This document shows, in pieces, positions 1 to 14,066 of a stretch of DNA of 64,000 nucleotides; within the stretch, counting starts at the first letter, position 1; each line of letters opens with the position of its first letter. The notes beneath the pieces were generated by a model, which saw only the letters and a list, made by a program, of their open reading frames with translations, was not told where the DNA came from and did no database searches. The position numbers were made by a program, and so were the translations under genes. The DNA lies in contig CM038702.1 in assembly GCA_021613375.1 (NCBI GenBank), positions 28,723,349 through 28,787,348 on the forward strand, read 5' to 3'. This stretch comes from Megaleporinus macrocephalus. Taxonomy: Eukaryota > Chordata > Actinopteri > Characiformes > Anostomidae.

Positions 1-890
1 GCACCTAAAACACAACGTATGCTGGTTTTGCTGGTGACCGGGTGGGTGTTCACAAAACTCAGTTTAGCCATGTAACCTAAGCTTAAAGTCAAGCCTGTCC
101 AATAGCAAAAGGTCTGAGAGATATTCCCATATGACAGTGTTCATCTTTGGACTTTAGTTATGTGCAGTTATATGCTGTTTTACCGGTTTACTCTGAATTG
201 TGTAGTATTTTACTCACTCTCCGTACTGAAAACCGCATGATGACGAAAATTTCGTTATCCAACAAGCATCTCTATACAAGTCCCTTTCCCAGATTAACAG
301 CTTGGTGTATCAAAAGTAAATGAATAGGATTTAGACCGTGTTACACAACTCAAAGGTGGTGAAAAAGTATGTTGTCGGGCATGTCGTCTCATAGGGCCTA
401 TCATGTGACACCGCTTTACAGATTAGCGTCAAATGAAACCTAATTTGCTCTAATATAGTTTTCTAATGTTGCTTTAGAATTCCACTAGGTGGCAGTTTTC
501 GGCCATGTTTAAGCTTGGTGACAAGCACAGTCTGCTGTAACTGAGTCAGTCTTTCTGGTGAAAAGCTGTGGGAAACACTTAATGTTATAACGAAAAAATC
601 AAAAAGGGAAAAATCAAGAACTTTCAAAGCCGAAGACAACTTAAATTTGATTTAAATTTGATCTGGCGCTTAAACTGACTGTTTCTGTCGGTCATGCAGC
701 GGTCTGTCTTGGTGCAGAAGTCATGATTTCTGGCTATAATTATCTCACCCCATCGCTGCTGCAAATGGCTAGTGGTTCATTCTCGTGCCTCCAGTCTGCG
801 GACTGATACCGAAACTGGCGGGCTTTGTTCGAATACGGGTGTGTAAAAAAAACCTACCGTGTTTTTACAGCCCATTCATTTACAAATGGG
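1..890. other. Upstream intergenic DNA, no gene seen
   Basis: No coding exon with a credible frame or splice junction was found. The stretch contains the CTCF-like motif at 482-496 and otherwise AT-rich unique-looking sequence leading into the slc13a4 promoter. Confidence 0.5.
482..496 (+). promoter_or_regulatory. CTCF-like binding motif (forward)
   Basis: The 15 bases CCACTAGGTGGCAGT match the vertebrate CTCF core consensus (CCASYAGRKGGCRSY) at every position. It lies about 400 bp upstream of the slc13a4 GC boxes. Whether it is bound is inference, because a single motif match occurs by chance in large genomes, though a perfect one is uncommon. Confidence 0.55.
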
Positions 891-894
891 CAAG

Positions 895-970
895 GAAAGG
901 GGCGGAACTGGGGCGGGACCGGGGCGTGGCTTAGAGAATAAGCGCACTTGTAGAGCTTTAAATTTGAACG
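895..970 (+). promoter_or_regulatory. Probable slc13a4 core promoter: three GC boxes and a TTTAAA box
   Basis: Three GC/KLF-type boxes are packed at about 899-906 (GGGGCGGA), 910-917 (GGGGCGGG) and 921-929 (GGGGCGTGG), followed 28 bp later by TTTAAA at 957-962, a weak TATA-like element. This predicts transcription starting near 985-995 and a 5' leader of about 460 bases before the start codon at 1452. The motifs are seen; the start site is inferred. Confidence 0.45.
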
Positions 971-1451
971 GCAGCTTGGAAAAAGTTTTTGTCTTAAGTG
1001 TAAATAGACTGGTCGATTGATTTATGCCACTGATCATTTACAATTTCCATGTGACCTACAGATACCTGTAAACTCTTTAAGAAAATGGCGACACACAACA
1101 CGAGGTAAAAGGAGATATCTTTTTGGCCAATACACCGTGTGACTGATAAAAGAAGGATCTGTATACCAAAGAAAAAGGTAATTGCACTATCCATGCCAAA
1201 CAGAAACTTATAGGAGAAGACCAACTTCAGGCTTTAGAAGTCGTACAGAAAGGGAAATGCTTGCTTTTGTAGAATCTTAATCTACAGCAAGAGAGTAAAG
1301 ACGTTCGCCAAGTTCAAGGAGAACCATTCGGAGCTGATTTGTGAGAGGCTCTTCACTGCAACCTTGGACACCTAGGGGAAACAACAAGAAGAAGAAAAAA
1401 AATACGCCTAAATAAAAAAAGGAAAGTCAGATGAGGCTGGAGACCGCTAGA

Positions 1452-4400
1452 ATGGACCTCTTCAGAAAAATATGGACGGCTCGGAAGTTGATTCTCGTGG
1501 TGATGATTCCGCTGTCCCTACTGCCCCTGCCTCTCATCCACCCGAGCAGTGTGAGTACCTCAGTCTTTCATGAGTTAATTTTCCTTCTCATTCATAGAGC
1601 GTACTAATGAGTTCAATTCAACTGAAATGTCATTATACCAATACAAAGCTGTATAGAACAACAGAGCACTCATCTAGTGCAGTACTTAAAGTAAAAAAAA
1701 ATAAATAGAGATAAATAAACAATAGTGCAAATACAAAAGACAAAAACACAAGACAATATGTGCAAAGGCTGTAGGTAGAAGATGAGCAGACGCAGTAACC
1801 ACCATTGACAGTGTCAGAATGTGGCTGGAACTGGTGCAAACAGCAGTTAACATAAATAAACATAAATATATGGTAGAGCAGTGAATATGTAGTACAGGGA
1901 ATACAGCTAAGTGTATATACTTGAGAGATGAATGAGTGATGTAGCCAGGTAGCAGTACAGAAACAGCAAGCTACACACAAAATAGTTCTTCAAGAGTTGT
2001 TTGGTGGAGAAAATGGTTCATGGTTTTATGTAAAACCATAAACACTTAAAGAACCATTTGCATGATTAAATGGGTCATTACATCATACATCAACATTTCA
2101 GATTATTGGAGAATGTGCAGTAGATATGTGAACGTTTTAAAGCACCAAAAAGTGTGTTGCTGTAGTTACACTTTATTGTTCCTGGTGTAGAAGCTTTTCA
2201 GTCAAAATTACAGCCAGCTACATCACATTCTTCATCTGTCTGAAGAACCTTTTCATGTTGCAATGAGCCCTTTAATCATGCATCTAAAGGATTCTTTAAG
2301 CATTCATGGTTCTCTGCAGTTTCCTTCACGGTCAATAAAGTATTATCTTATCTCATCTCATCTTATCTTATATAGAACCATTTTCTTTACTACTTCTTTT
2401 CAAGTGTGCAGGAAAGGGCAAACTAAATCTAAACGTTTATAGTGTCACAAAGGCTCAACAGCAAGAGTCGTAAGCAACAGCAAAGCAGTTTATGTGCTGA
2501 CACCAACAGAACAAAACAAATTAAACAAAGACACGAATACACTTGAATAAAAGTAAAAGTGTCCTCACAGTGCATGTTCATCAAATTTCTTCTTATATAG
2601 AACTGTTTTGTATATTGTTCTCTAACATTCGTTCTGCTCAAGAATTACTTAATAATTAATGATATTACTTTTCTATGAATAAACTCTGCATTTCTGTAGG
2701 ACATCTGGAAAGTGTCCAGATCTAGAACCCGCATTATATGTCATGACTGGGTGCACCTTGACTTCATGTTTTTTTTTATTAATTGAATGGAGCATGTATG
2801 TGTTTCTGGAGAGAAATGTTTATTGAAACACCAGCAGCTTCTACAGATGTTGTTTGTTTATAGAGTGCTATGGGGATACATTTTAAGTCCAATACACTCA
2901 AAGCCTGCTGATGTCCAACCCTCCTGACCTCTCAAACCGTCATCTTACCCCCTGAGTAACTCTCTATCTACACTTTACATCTGTGGATAAAAAGGAATTC
3001 CACACCTTTTACTCATTGACTTTAACATACAGTCAGAACAATGTTTTAATCGCACCACAAAAACACCTATAATGTCCACCAGAATAGATTGTAACCGCAA
3101 ATAGAATTTTTTGTTCTAGCTGATATTCCAATCAGACATCCGTTCAGCTCAGATAACGTTATCAGTCCTTGATTGCACCATCAGGAAATGTCATTATCCA
3201 CTGTCCTGATTGAATTTTCATCAAACAAGCAGACTGAAGATTTGGTCAGACTGAAGATTTTGGTCATTTGGTCACCCTCAGAAGCCCTGCACCTAATCAA
3301 GTGTCAAACATAAAGACATCATCCATCAATGAAAATAACTTCATGTTAATCAATTCCCAGCCATTAGCCTACTCATTGAATGAATGTGTCAGTTGGCAAG
3401 TCATTAGCAAGTAATTGCCAGATTTTACAGGGTCTACAGAACTGCACACATGGCATGACATGTAATGTTCTCCATATCATTTGGAAATATGAATTCTATA
3501 AGATTAAGTCCATAGCAATTCCCAAAAGACACTATCAGGAGCAGAAAGCCACCCTGCCTCTCTCAACTACAATTTCATTCATGTGAGACCAAAAAGGCTC
3601 CATGTCAGACCATTTAATAAAAAAATCAATAGGTTCTGAATGGACTGATTACCTTGAGCAACAAACAGATTAGAGCCCAGCAAAACACTGTGTGCTGGCC
3701 TAGAGCTTAATCTGCCAGCTATGCACATTGCTGCAGCGTGCCTTCACCTTTGAGCCCAGCTACAGCCAGCAGGAGACGTGAAACCTAAGAGGGGGAGTTG
3801 TGAAGGAGGCAAGAGAATGCCAAGCAAAGCTTTATGTCGTGCTACTGGCTGTGAACCCGTAGGTAATTATAATGGCCATGTAGAAATGAAGAGGTCAATG
3901 TAAAGCTAAAAATGTGAAGCAAGTGCCTGGTTAGTCATGGATTTCCAATGCCATTTCCCAAAGGATGGCCATGCTTATTGCAGTGCTGTATGAGTATAGC
4001 ATGTGTGGATGGGTATTACTGTAGCTTTGTTGCTTTTAGCTTGTTATGAAACCTGATTATTACATTAATATTAATCATTCGACTAACTTCTGCCTTCCTC
4101 TGCCTGTATAGGTCCTGTATATGGAGAGATAGACTAATAAAATCTGCATACAGTCTTAAAAATACAAAGGGTTCTTTGCACTGAACTTAGTAGAGAACGT
4201 TTACATCATGTAAACTGTTTTACAGTTGTTCAACACATACTTTTTAATGTGGTTATTTAGTGGCATCACAAAGAAAAAGTTTTTCCGGTGGTTTTCAAAT
4301 TTGTCCCCAGGTGTTGCGATCTGGGTTTGAGCGAAATGTGGACCATCTTGGGGACCAGGTTGAACCCCACAACCTTATGACAAAAAATAAATAAATAAAT

Positions 4401-7400
4401 AAATAGATGCATAAATACATGTGTTTTGTGACATGTAGTATACGTGCAAATGGGACTGCAAGGAATTTTTTCATACAACTTCAGTTCATACAATGTAAGT
4501 TAAGTTGTATGCAGCTTCTTTGGAACAAGATGTCCACATGTGTTGGCCACAAAGGGGTTTCATTTCATCCTACATCAATGAAAGCTAATTCACTGTTAAA
4601 GAATGTGGTGAACAGTTGCAGTTTCTTACCCCAAAAAATGGCGACTTGGCTTATGTAATGTCTGGCATAGCATTTCACAGTTCTTATGACTAATTACAGC
4701 TGAAAAACATGGGCTGGCTAGCCGTTTAAATATAATTGAATATTTTACCAAACTTTTACAGCAGTCTGACACGTTTGTGACAAAACTACATTTGACACCT
4801 TCATTTTTTCTCATTCATAATTTAAGGCTTATTGTACATGCAGAAACTAGTTTTACTTAGTTGGACTAATATTATTAATGAAATGTAGATATTTAGGTAG
4901 AATAATAATCGGCTAAGATAATGATATCTTACAGTTAGCACTCACTGAAGTAATGCTGTAGAAGAATAACTATTGGTTCCCTAAAGAACCTTTAAATGGA
5001 CAGCTATAAAGAACCTACAGTGGCTCTAACTTGGCATTATTCCAAAAATTCCCCTTCTGTGAGGTCCTTAACAATGATTTCTACTGTTATTGTGATGCAT
5101 TATATGCAGGTGTGTATCCACTGTGTCAGAGTAGAATGCATGAAGTTTTCCTGCCTCTTATGCATATTCTTGGTACACCTTCTTTAGGAGTCATCGTGTG
5201 CTTATGTGCTGATTGTGACTGCGGTATATTGGGTATCAGAGGCTGTGCCCTTGGGAGCTGCTGCATTGGTGCCAGCCTTCTTGTATCCGCTGTTTGGGGT
5301 CCTCAAATCAAGTGAGGTAAGATAACTTTCCTACTTAAGACACTTGACACAGTATCTAATTAAAGCCTTACTATATTTGGTACTCTACTATTGTGGTTTT
5401 TAAAGTGGAACTTGTTTTTTCTAGGTTTTCTATAGAGGTCAGCGTGGTCTTATTGCAAGGAATTAGCAGGATTTATGTTCCTCTCTGAAGTGACATGCAC
5501 AGAAGGTAGCAATCACTGTTAAGCTATTTAGAAGGTGTAGCCTTGATTTTTTAATTGTAAAAAAGAAAGGACAAGACATTTTTATTACTTTGGAATTTCC
5601 TTTTGAAAAATTTAGAAACAGAGACAGGCAGAGGAGGTGTTATGTGTGTGTGAGAGGCTTTGATGAGCTTGCGTAATAGCCCTTCACTGTAGGGCCCTGT
5701 CATGTACTCTTGACCTGTAAAACGCTCTCAGCAGCATATCTTAGAAGCACTGCTGCGCACACCTGTAAAATTAAAAGAAGCAATGGGGAGTGTCTTTTGC
5801 AGGGCTTATTAATAAAAGTGCATTCGACATCTGTAGCTCACAAATTAATTATTGTTTATTTGCCGTTAAATACCAGTAAGGTCTGTAGAAACATATGACA
5901 ATGAATTTCCCCAATATAAGATGAAGATAAATGCGTAGTAATGTTGCGGCTGTATCAGTGAAACATTCTTTAACTTAGTTGGGCGTATAAAGTAAAAGTG
6001 AAAGTAGTAAAACATAATAAATAAAGTTGTTTGAACCATTTCCTCTGAAGCTCTCCACCAATAATCTATAAGATGATCATGTAGCTAGGCCGTTGTCCTG
6101 TCTTTGTCGTTAAGATGCAACTAAATCACCCACTTTAACCAGAAACATTCATTTACAGTATCCAGCTCCATTCATGTAAACTATACAGAGGGCCTGAGGG
6201 TGAATAATGGTTGTTCTGTAATCAGTTCAGTTTAAACAATAACACTTTTTGTCTAATGTACGCAATTGTTATAGGCTTGATATTCTAAAAGTTGTTTCTA
6301 CTGTTACTACTTTTAAGTACCAAAATACCAAAACAGTTTAGAGTGTATTTTCAAAGCAGTCAGCAGAAGCTGGCCGGACTGTTTCAGCTTGATATAATTA
6401 CTCTTGGAACAAAAAGGATAGCTGTCATTGCAAAATATTTTTAAACAATTTAATGGAAACCAACTAAATGTAACAGCATGGTATTGGATGGCTTCTCAAG
6501 GAAATGCAACCAGCAGCTTCACATTTAATGTAATGTCAAATGTACCAGAGAGTTTCATATTTACATATTTATAATAAACATAAATATGGTGGCTGGCCTC
6601 ACGAAACAGGCAAGAACATAGGTTTTAATTTTATTTTAACGATCAAAGCAACTGTGATGCTTAATTGTAATGGTAATAAAAGATGTTGAGGTCACCTAGG
6701 CATCAAACAATTTTGAAAATTTTTCATGATTGAGAGATTTTCAGGTCAATTACGCAATTTTTTTACCTGCTTTGTGGTTTGAATCACTTTCTTTTAAAAT
6801 GCTAAAAAGATATTGTTAGTTGTTGATGGCTGACTGACTGAAGGTTTTCAACTTACTTGCCCATCAATCATTTGTACCACCCCGTTATAACAGCCACGCT
6901 AAACCTGCGGGCGCATTACGTAAACCAAAATGTTGCATCATGTGACTAAATCCCATTGACAAACTTGAAAAAGCAACCTGTTATCTTAAGTCTGTGTAAT
7001 CGTGTTTAGTAAATATGCCCTTTTTACGCAATTATTTTTACCACTACTGCATTAGTCTGTTGAGCAGTGCACCAACCCTGCCTATTGTTCTATGCAATTT
7101 AGTTCTTTCTTTCTTTCTTACTTTCTTTCTTTTTTTCTTTCTTTCTTTTTTTCTTTCTTTCTTTCTTTCTTTCTCACTTTCCTTGCATGATATTACTGGA
7201 TAATGTAGAACTCAAGGGACAGGTCAGGTCCACCCACCTATCGTCTTACCATATAGGCGCTAACTGACCTCACAGAAAATGTTTTTGTCAAGTGTGCTAT
7301 TTATATACTTCTTTTAATCTGAAATAATTAAGTATGCTCTTTGTTTTTTTATATGATTATCAGATATATACATTAGAGATAACAGAATTATACTTAAGTA

Positions 7401-10400
7401 TACTTTACTTATAACACAGAATAGTATTTTTGGCCAATTCCTGTATATACATAAATTTGTATATACTTGTGGCTTAAACTTGTAATCACACTTTATAAAA
7501 TGTACTTTGATAAACTGTCAGTTCAGTTTTAGTATAGTTCATAGTAAGGATATGCAGATTAGTTAACTAGCTGACTGTTAACTAGACTGATGCTTTAAGG
7601 TTGATGTCAACCAGTTACTGATCTCATTATTAAGACACCTCAGAGAAAACAACAGGTGAGGAGCCTGGTGATTTCAGGGTTCCTATCTTCGGTTCCCTTA
7701 AGGCTAGCAGTGCATTCCATAGCTCATTGGAAAGGACACATGATCTTCTACTGACCTGTGGAGATTTTAAAGTTGGATTTTTAAAGTATTCCTCATATAT
7801 TTTTTTTTGCGTGCCTCTTTTTTTTATGTGTCTGTTCCTTTAGGTAGCTTCGGAGTACTTCAAGGACACCACCCTGTTATTGATGGGAGTTATATGCCTG
7901 GCTGCTTCCATAGAAAAATGGAATCTGCATAAACGTATTGCCCTTCGTATGGTGATGATAGCAGGCGCCAAACCTGGAATGTAAGTCATTTTCACACATA
8001 AGTATGACAAAAGAGATCTGATGTGATAGTTTATAAATACTTTCATTCATAATTTAATCTTTTTTTAATGGTTGACTTAGACAAACAATTCATTCAACTC
8101 ATTTAATTTGTATAGATCTTAGAAGGCTTTAATATAAGTGTTAAGCTATTAACATTATCAGTTAATAAGATGATAGTCTTATTGTGTCTTTGGTGTCTCT
8201 TGGAATATTTTTAAGAATGCTTCATTCGGGTTGATTTGTTACTGAACAGTTTTGGTTTAATGTGTTGGGCTAATGTTGTCTTTATGGGGTATGGACTGAT
8301 TGTATTGCATGCTGGTTGAGTTGTTATAGGATGATGTGCTTCAGGCTGGAGGCTTCAATGTATTACAGGTTGGTTTTGGGGTTCATGTGCTGCACAGTAT
8401 TCCTATCCATGTGGCTGAGTAACACCTCCACGACAGCCATGGTCATGCCTATTGCTGAAGCTGTGCTTCAGCAGCTTATCTACACTGGCATCGCTGACTC
8501 CCATGATGACTCCGACACTGTGGAGACACAAGAAGATGAAAGTGGTAACACACAAAACTCTTTTTGCTCGTTATATAAAAGCCCAAAATCAGTCAGATTC
8601 TTTTAAAAATGCCTTTCTCATGCCCATATTCATTTTTTATACACTGGTGACATGTTTAACTCGCGTACCAGTGCACCATATGCTTTGTTCACCTTTGTTC
8701 TCATGCATTGAACATCTTTGCAGATAAAGAAGAGACTCTAAATAAGAACCAGCTTGAGCTTCTGTACCGCAAAGACAGGTAAATGTCTTCAAACAAAAGG
8801 GAAAACGTATTCTTTACACCACAATTCCTTACCATCACCATGTTTATCTGTTACATTTTCCAACCACTCTATGTTTATTTACATAGCTGTGAGAAACCAG
8901 AACTCTGCACATTGTCTGAGGTAAGACTGACATCATTTGAACCATAATACCACAATTTTGTGGGTACACCATACTCAGTTTTTCTTTATCTGTACCACAG
9001 GAAGCGAATGGTCTTGCCCTGAAGACAGGTTTGGGACCAGACCTTGCAAAGCAGACTAATGGATATTTACCTGAGGTGAGTAGAATAGCAAAGTTCAGCA
9101 TAGTAGAGCTACAGGATTACCCTTCAGACATCTAACTTCACTTAATGCTTGCACCTTTTTTAGGCTGCAATTGAAATTCCTGCACCAAAGAAACCCAAGA
9201 TTCGAAGAGATTCCTTGTATCCCACCAAGAGGGACCACATGATTTGCAAGTGCCTGTCTCTCAGCATTACTTATGCAGCAACCATTGGTGGTCTCATCAC
9301 CATCACCGGCACCTCCACCAACCTCATCTTTGCAGAACAGTTCAATAAGTATGTTGTCCTTCATAAGTGAATGAAATAATTTTGAAAGATAAAAGGTAAT
9401 GTCAGAAAATGTTCACACATTGGGTTTCCCTGTGGGTTTGAGGATTTGGTTTGAGGCCAACACAATCCGCTCAAAGCAAGCTTAGCCATGACAAAAACAG
9501 CCTTTTTATGTGAAACAATTGTTGTGCAAAGGTGTATTACATCCTGCCTTATACCCAGGCAGCTCCCCAGCATGCTCTGCAGACCTGCTGGTAGTTAGGA
9601 AAATCCTCAAGAAGTCTACCTGTTTGAAATAGGCTTAAAGCTTTGTTGAAGCCACTTTATTCTGCTGATCCTCTTTGCAAGTTTACTTTTAAATATAAAG
9701 TAGAAAAGTTATTAAACTTTAAATTACAACCATTGTAACACTTTATTCAACACTTTAACCTTAAGATATCAGCCATGCTCATACAAAATCAACTTAAAAC
9801 TTTTTGCATTTGTTAGTTATGCCAATTCAGCAAACAGCCCTTGTCAACTTTTCTATTGTAAGTAATTTGATTTACTACCTTTTGACTTTTGCTGTAAACA
9901 GAACATTGTACTCTCCCTCCACACCACAATACAAAGACTGGGTTTGGGGTCCTTGGCCTGTATTAGTTCAGTAAGATATAGGGATGGTTAAGACTGAGTC
10001 GCTTTCATGGTTATGCCTTGGATTTAACCTGCAATAAAACAAATTCGCTCTTATGCTAGGACAGTAAACAGTATTTTTAACCTTTTACCGTCTTGCCCCA
10101 GCTGGTGTTTAATCAATATAAGATTACAACTAGGGCAAGTTTGCTTAAAATAAGATAATGATAAATGTGTTAAATCAATAAACTCTTGGAAAGTACAGAG
10201 GTTAATCTGTTTCTTCAGTTTGCAGATAACTGTGAAAGTAAACTTTTAAATAGTAAAGTTTTAGATAGCAGTTTTATAGTTTTTAAAACTTTATGTAAAT
10301 TAACTGATGTAATTAATGAAAGGTGTATTTTGTTTATCTTTAACCACAGACAAATCCAATATAAGAAACTTAAATAGTGATATGCATGACAACTGCAAAC

Positions 10401-13361
10401 CACTGATACATCATACTGATTTTATTTATTGCACTATATATGTAAACTTCTGCAACTAATTTATCATAAAATATTCAACTTCTCTTTCTTTTTCAGTCGA
10501 TACCCAGAAGCAAAGGTCATCAACTTTGGCACATGGTTTATCTTCAGCCTCCCAATTGCTCTCATCATGCTGGTGTTAACTTGGATCTGGCTCCACTGCC
10601 TGTTCCTTGGATGCAAGTAAGAATACACTCTGTACCTTGCATGGTCCTTTCCTGTTCATCCAGCTTTGTAAATGTGTCAGGTATGAATCTATGTCCAAAC
10701 TGTTTGCAATCTTAAAGCTTTGTTTCTTGGAAAGCTCTTGGGTTTAAGGTGCAGTTGTGATGAAACTATCTTAGTAGTAATTTTCAGTATGTCACCACAG
10801 TACTGTCAGTGTTAACACTGTGTTGTTAATACAACAGTTTCAGAGAGACTTGTTCCTGGAGTAAGAAACGCAAAACCAAACGTGAGATCCTCTCAGAGAA
10901 ACGTATTCATGAAGAGTACCACAAGCTTGGTCCCATCAGGTAAAAAACATACACAACCTTAAAAGAGTTATTAGTTTGCTTCTAATTGCAATGGCTGCAT
11001 CTACATCTCAAGCAATGTCGTTTTTTTCCCCAAACAGCTATCCTGAGATTGTGACAGGCCTTTTCTTCATTCTCATGACATTACTGTGGTTCACAAGGGA
11101 ACCAGGATTTGTTCCTGGCTGGACGTCCCTGTTTGAGAAGTATGTGAAAAATCTATTTAACCAATTTAACAGTGTTTCTCCACAAGTACAAATGCTACTT
11201 CCATCAAAGCCCCAGCAACACATGTAAAATTTAATTCAACTGAAGGAAAAAACATGACTTTAGAATGTATGACATTGGCATTAAATGCATGCTGCTTTGC
11301 AGGAAAGGCTACAGAACAGACGCCACAGTTTCAGTGCTGCTGGGCTTCCTCCTCTTCCTCATCCCTGCACGCAAGCCTTGGCCATCCGCATTCTCTAGCA
11401 AGAGCAAAGGTCAGACCTCACAGCATTATACTTTATCACTTCTTCCTGCAACACCCACCTAGCAGGCCACAGCTCTATCAGTTTTCCTGAAGTGGAAATT
11501 ATTTAATTATGATTATGTTAATTAATTGATGATGAATTGATGACGACTGTCATTGTTGCACCTTTGTAACTTGTAACATGTGCTGCCATTAGGAACACTG
11601 AGTTTCCCCACATTGGATAGGTCTGGGCAGAGTCTCTTGGACTATATTTAAGTTAAGTGGTTAATAAAGCTCTAGTGCAGGCAAGTTAAAATGTTTTGTT
11701 TTTATGGGGACAAAAACTAATTACAAATAAAAACATATACAGGTTCTAAGTCTTGGTCCAATATGTATTTTATAACATTACACTAGATTCTGCACCTTAG
11801 AATAGTTTCAAAATACTATTTTAATAGAAAAAAGAGTATTACAGAAAACACAGTATACAGTATAAAACTGGATGAGGGGAGTGTTAGGATAACTTTCTGG
11901 CAGCCTAATCAAATGTTGACACAGACCAATTTTGAACAACCTTGCTTTAACACATTTCTGCTCATTCAGTGGAAGATGAAGACAAGGATGAAGAAGACCC
12001 CCTGGCACCCATGATTACCTGGAAAGACTTCCTGAGACTGATGCCATGGGAGATTGTTATTCTGGTTGGAGGAGGTTATGCACTGGCAGCAGGTTGTAAG
12101 GTACTGTTGTCTCCTTAAAGGTTTCTGTGATATTTATATAGCTTTATATTTCTAATGGCTGTAATAGGTGTGACTCTTAAGGCTACTGTAACCACTCTTC
12201 TGTGGTCAACTTGTGCAGGTGTCAGGGCTGTCCATGTGGATCGGCCGGCAACTGGAGCCAATGAGTGGCCTACCTCCATGGGCCGTCACGCTGTTGGCTT
12301 GTTTACTTGTGTCTGCAGTGACTGAGTTCGCCAGCAATCCTGCCACTCTCACAGTGTTTTTACCAATTCTCTCTGCTTTGGTAAGAACAGACAAAGGGCA
12401 CATTGCAAAGTATAGAGTGACATAATTGTGCCATAATCCAGCACTGTGATTTCCAGCACCAGACCAAACATTCTTATATAGTGTTGGGGTAACTGAAGAT
12501 CCTGACACTCCTCATCTCTTCTACCCTTTACACCATCATAGTCATTTACAAAACAGAACAAGCTTGCTTATTATCATGAGCCCATAGCAGGATTAAAACA
12601 ATAATGTAGTTAACAGAGACATGAAAACTCTGTACTTTCAGGTAAGTGTGTGATAATTCTGGCATGCAGTTACACAGTGCTGATTGATAAATATGGCACA
12701 TTTCATTTACTACATTAACTTAAGACTTTTCTTGGCTGATTGACCACGTTTGGGCTAATTTGGTCACTTTAATTCAAAACAAAATGTTTCCTTCAAAAAA
12801 ATATTACCTCATTAATTTAAAAGTGTGCTTAGTAGTGACTATAGTTTAAGTCCCTGCACAGTTACTGGAGGGAAAAAATTGTTTAGGTCAGGTTGTGGTC
12901 TGTTTTGAATGGCCTCTGAAGCAACTCTGGATCTATCTTGCCCTCTTAGTCAGAGACTCTGCAGATAAACCCCCTACACACTCTCATCCCAGCCACCATG
13001 TGTGTGTCCTTCGGAGTCATGCTGCCGGTTGGAAACCCACCCAATGCCATTGTGTTCAGTTACGGACATGTGCAGATTAGCGACATGGTAAGACAGTCTA
13101 CGGACGTGCTAAGTCTACGGATGTGCAAAGTCTACTGACGTGCTAAGAATGATTAAACTCCAGCAATCATGTTTAAGTTCACATAATAATTCATTATTTA
13201 TTGTGTCTCCATTCACCTGGCAGGTAAAGGCTGGTTTCGGAGTGAATCTAATTGGAGTTCTGGTTGTCATGCTGGCTATAACCACTTGGGGTGTGCCCCT
13301 TTTCCAACTGACAGAGTTCCCTGGCTGGGCAATAATGAGAAATGTTACTGGCAGCTTGTAG
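1452..13361 (+). CDS. slc13a4: Na+/sulfate cotransporter, SLC13 (DASS) family member 4
   Basis: Sixteen exons join in phase to 629 residues: 1452-1550, 5188-5316, 7844-7980, 8369-8544, 8724-8778, 8887-8920, 9001-9075, 9164-9348, 10497-10616, 10838-10939, 11038-11139, 11303-11409, 11970-12100, 12219-12380, 12950-13087, 13224-13361. All introns are GT-AG. The protein is a multi-pass plasma-membrane carrier importing sulfate with sodium. Family marks seen are the two SNT-type substrate/Na+ motifs, WLSNTST (SNT at about 139-141) and ASNPAT (about 523-527), and the MLPVGNPPNAIVFSYGH segment. Stretches such as SCAYVLIVTAVYWVSEAVPL and KGYRTDATVSV fit human SLC13A4 much better than SLC13A1, and the length is close to human SLC13A4. 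Residues about 160-265 form a variable hydrophilic loop. The start at 1452 has a good context (A at -3, G at +4) and gives the 33-residue first exon of the family; an in-frame ATG at 1431 has a weak context. A terminal NVT sequon lies near residue 624. Confidence 0.96.
1551..5187. other. slc13a4 intron 1 with repeat debris
   Basis: This 3.6-kb intron contains no further coding exon. About 1985-2390 is a repeat whose flanks carry opposed copies of AAAATGGTTC and GAACCATTTT, and short related GGTTCTT/AAGAACC segments recur near 4160 and 4980. About 2328-2378 reads like a retroelement tail, an AATAAAGTAT motif followed by degenerate TCTTATC repeats as in fish Rex3-type LINEs. An AAAT run lies at 4384-4406. 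Confidence 0.45.
5317..7843. other. slc13a4 intron 2
   Basis: No coding exon is seen in this 2.5-kb intron. It is AT-rich and holds the CTTT microsatellite at 7103-7175. Confidence 0.5.
7103..7175 (+). repeat. (CTTT)n microsatellite
   Basis: A pyrimidine-only tetranucleotide run, slightly interrupted, inside slc13a4 intron 2. It produces the apparent low-complexity Phe/Leu/Ser open frame there, which is not a gene. Confidence 0.9.
9349..10496. other. slc13a4 intron 8; other small introns to 13223
   Basis: No gene, repeat or RNA feature could be supported in this intron or in the slc13a4 introns longer than 300 bp at 7981-8368, 11410-11969 and 12381-12949. They are AT-rich and unremarkable. 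Confidence 0.4.
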
Positions 13362-13733
13362 CCACAAGGTGGTCACAAGATTGTGCTCATGACTGACAGC
13401 AGCATTTTTTTCCTGACAGAAAACAGTGAAGGACACTTTGAATGTATGCCAAAACAGGCACATTTTTATTTTCCTGTGTGGGCCTCTGTTTGTGCTCCTC
13501 GTGTGAAGCGCAGAGTTGAAGTTGTTGCAGTGCCTTAGTGAAACACAAGGAGTATGAAGGCATTTCAGTCGGAACTGTAAACAAACCACACATTTAGTGC
13601 AAAAAGAGAAAATGTTTCCAGTTCTTTAAATTACAGATCACTGCAGTGTTTTAGCATTTAGATTATGTTTGACATAGAGGCAACATAGAATAGGGTGTAT
13701 AAGTCTCTTTATACACCACCTTAAACCATTTAC

Positions 13734-13739
13734 AATAAA
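13734..13739 (+). terminator. Candidate slc13a4 polyadenylation signal
   Basis: The first canonical AATAAA downstream of the stop codon at 13359-13361 would give a 3' UTR of roughly 400 bases. It leaves about 300 bp to the presumed 3' end of the opposing coa6 gene. Confidence 0.45.
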
Positions 13740-14060
13740 AAGACAATTTACAATAGCAAACTTAAATTTCATATATATGTTTTTGTACCAACTTAATGTA
13801 AAATATCTGTGCATCAACAGATTTACTTTCAGTTCATAAGCGTCATTTAACTCATGCCTGCGGAACAGTGGAATAAGTCTTAGAAACAACAGTGAGTTTA
13901 TTGGAAGATGTGGATTACATTACATGATCTTACTATACTACTGTAATTCATTTAAACAGCAGTTATGTATTGCATGTTCTAATCACAAATTACTGTAAAT
14001 ACAAATGTTTCATAACCACACATCAATTAAATCACTACAGAATCTATGTAAAATATATCA

Positions 14061-14066
14061 TTTATT
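14061..14066 (-). terminator. Candidate coa6 polyadenylation signal
   Basis: TTTATT on the + strand is AATAAA read on the - strand, 262 bp past the coa6 stop codon. It is the nearest canonical signal I noticed, and the tail-to-tail layout with slc13a4 supports a short 3' UTR. Confidence 0.35.

Noticed and set aside
1431..1451. Upstream in-frame ATG as slc13a4 start
   Set aside because: Weak start context and seven extra residues absent from the family; the ATG at 1452 gives the expected first-exon length.
1633..1980. 115-codon - strand Cys/Phe-rich frame in slc13a4 intron 1
   Set aside because: Composition follows AT-rich, A-run DNA resembling a retroelement 3' UTR; no homologue recognised.
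1452..13361. Assignment to SLC13A1, the nearer human neighbour of PTPRZ1
   Set aside because: Residue-level agreement in exons 2, 4, 9-12 and 15 is clearly with SLC13A4.
13362..13380. CTCF-like CCACAAGGTGG after the slc13a4 stop codon
   Set aside because: At least three mismatches to the core consensus.
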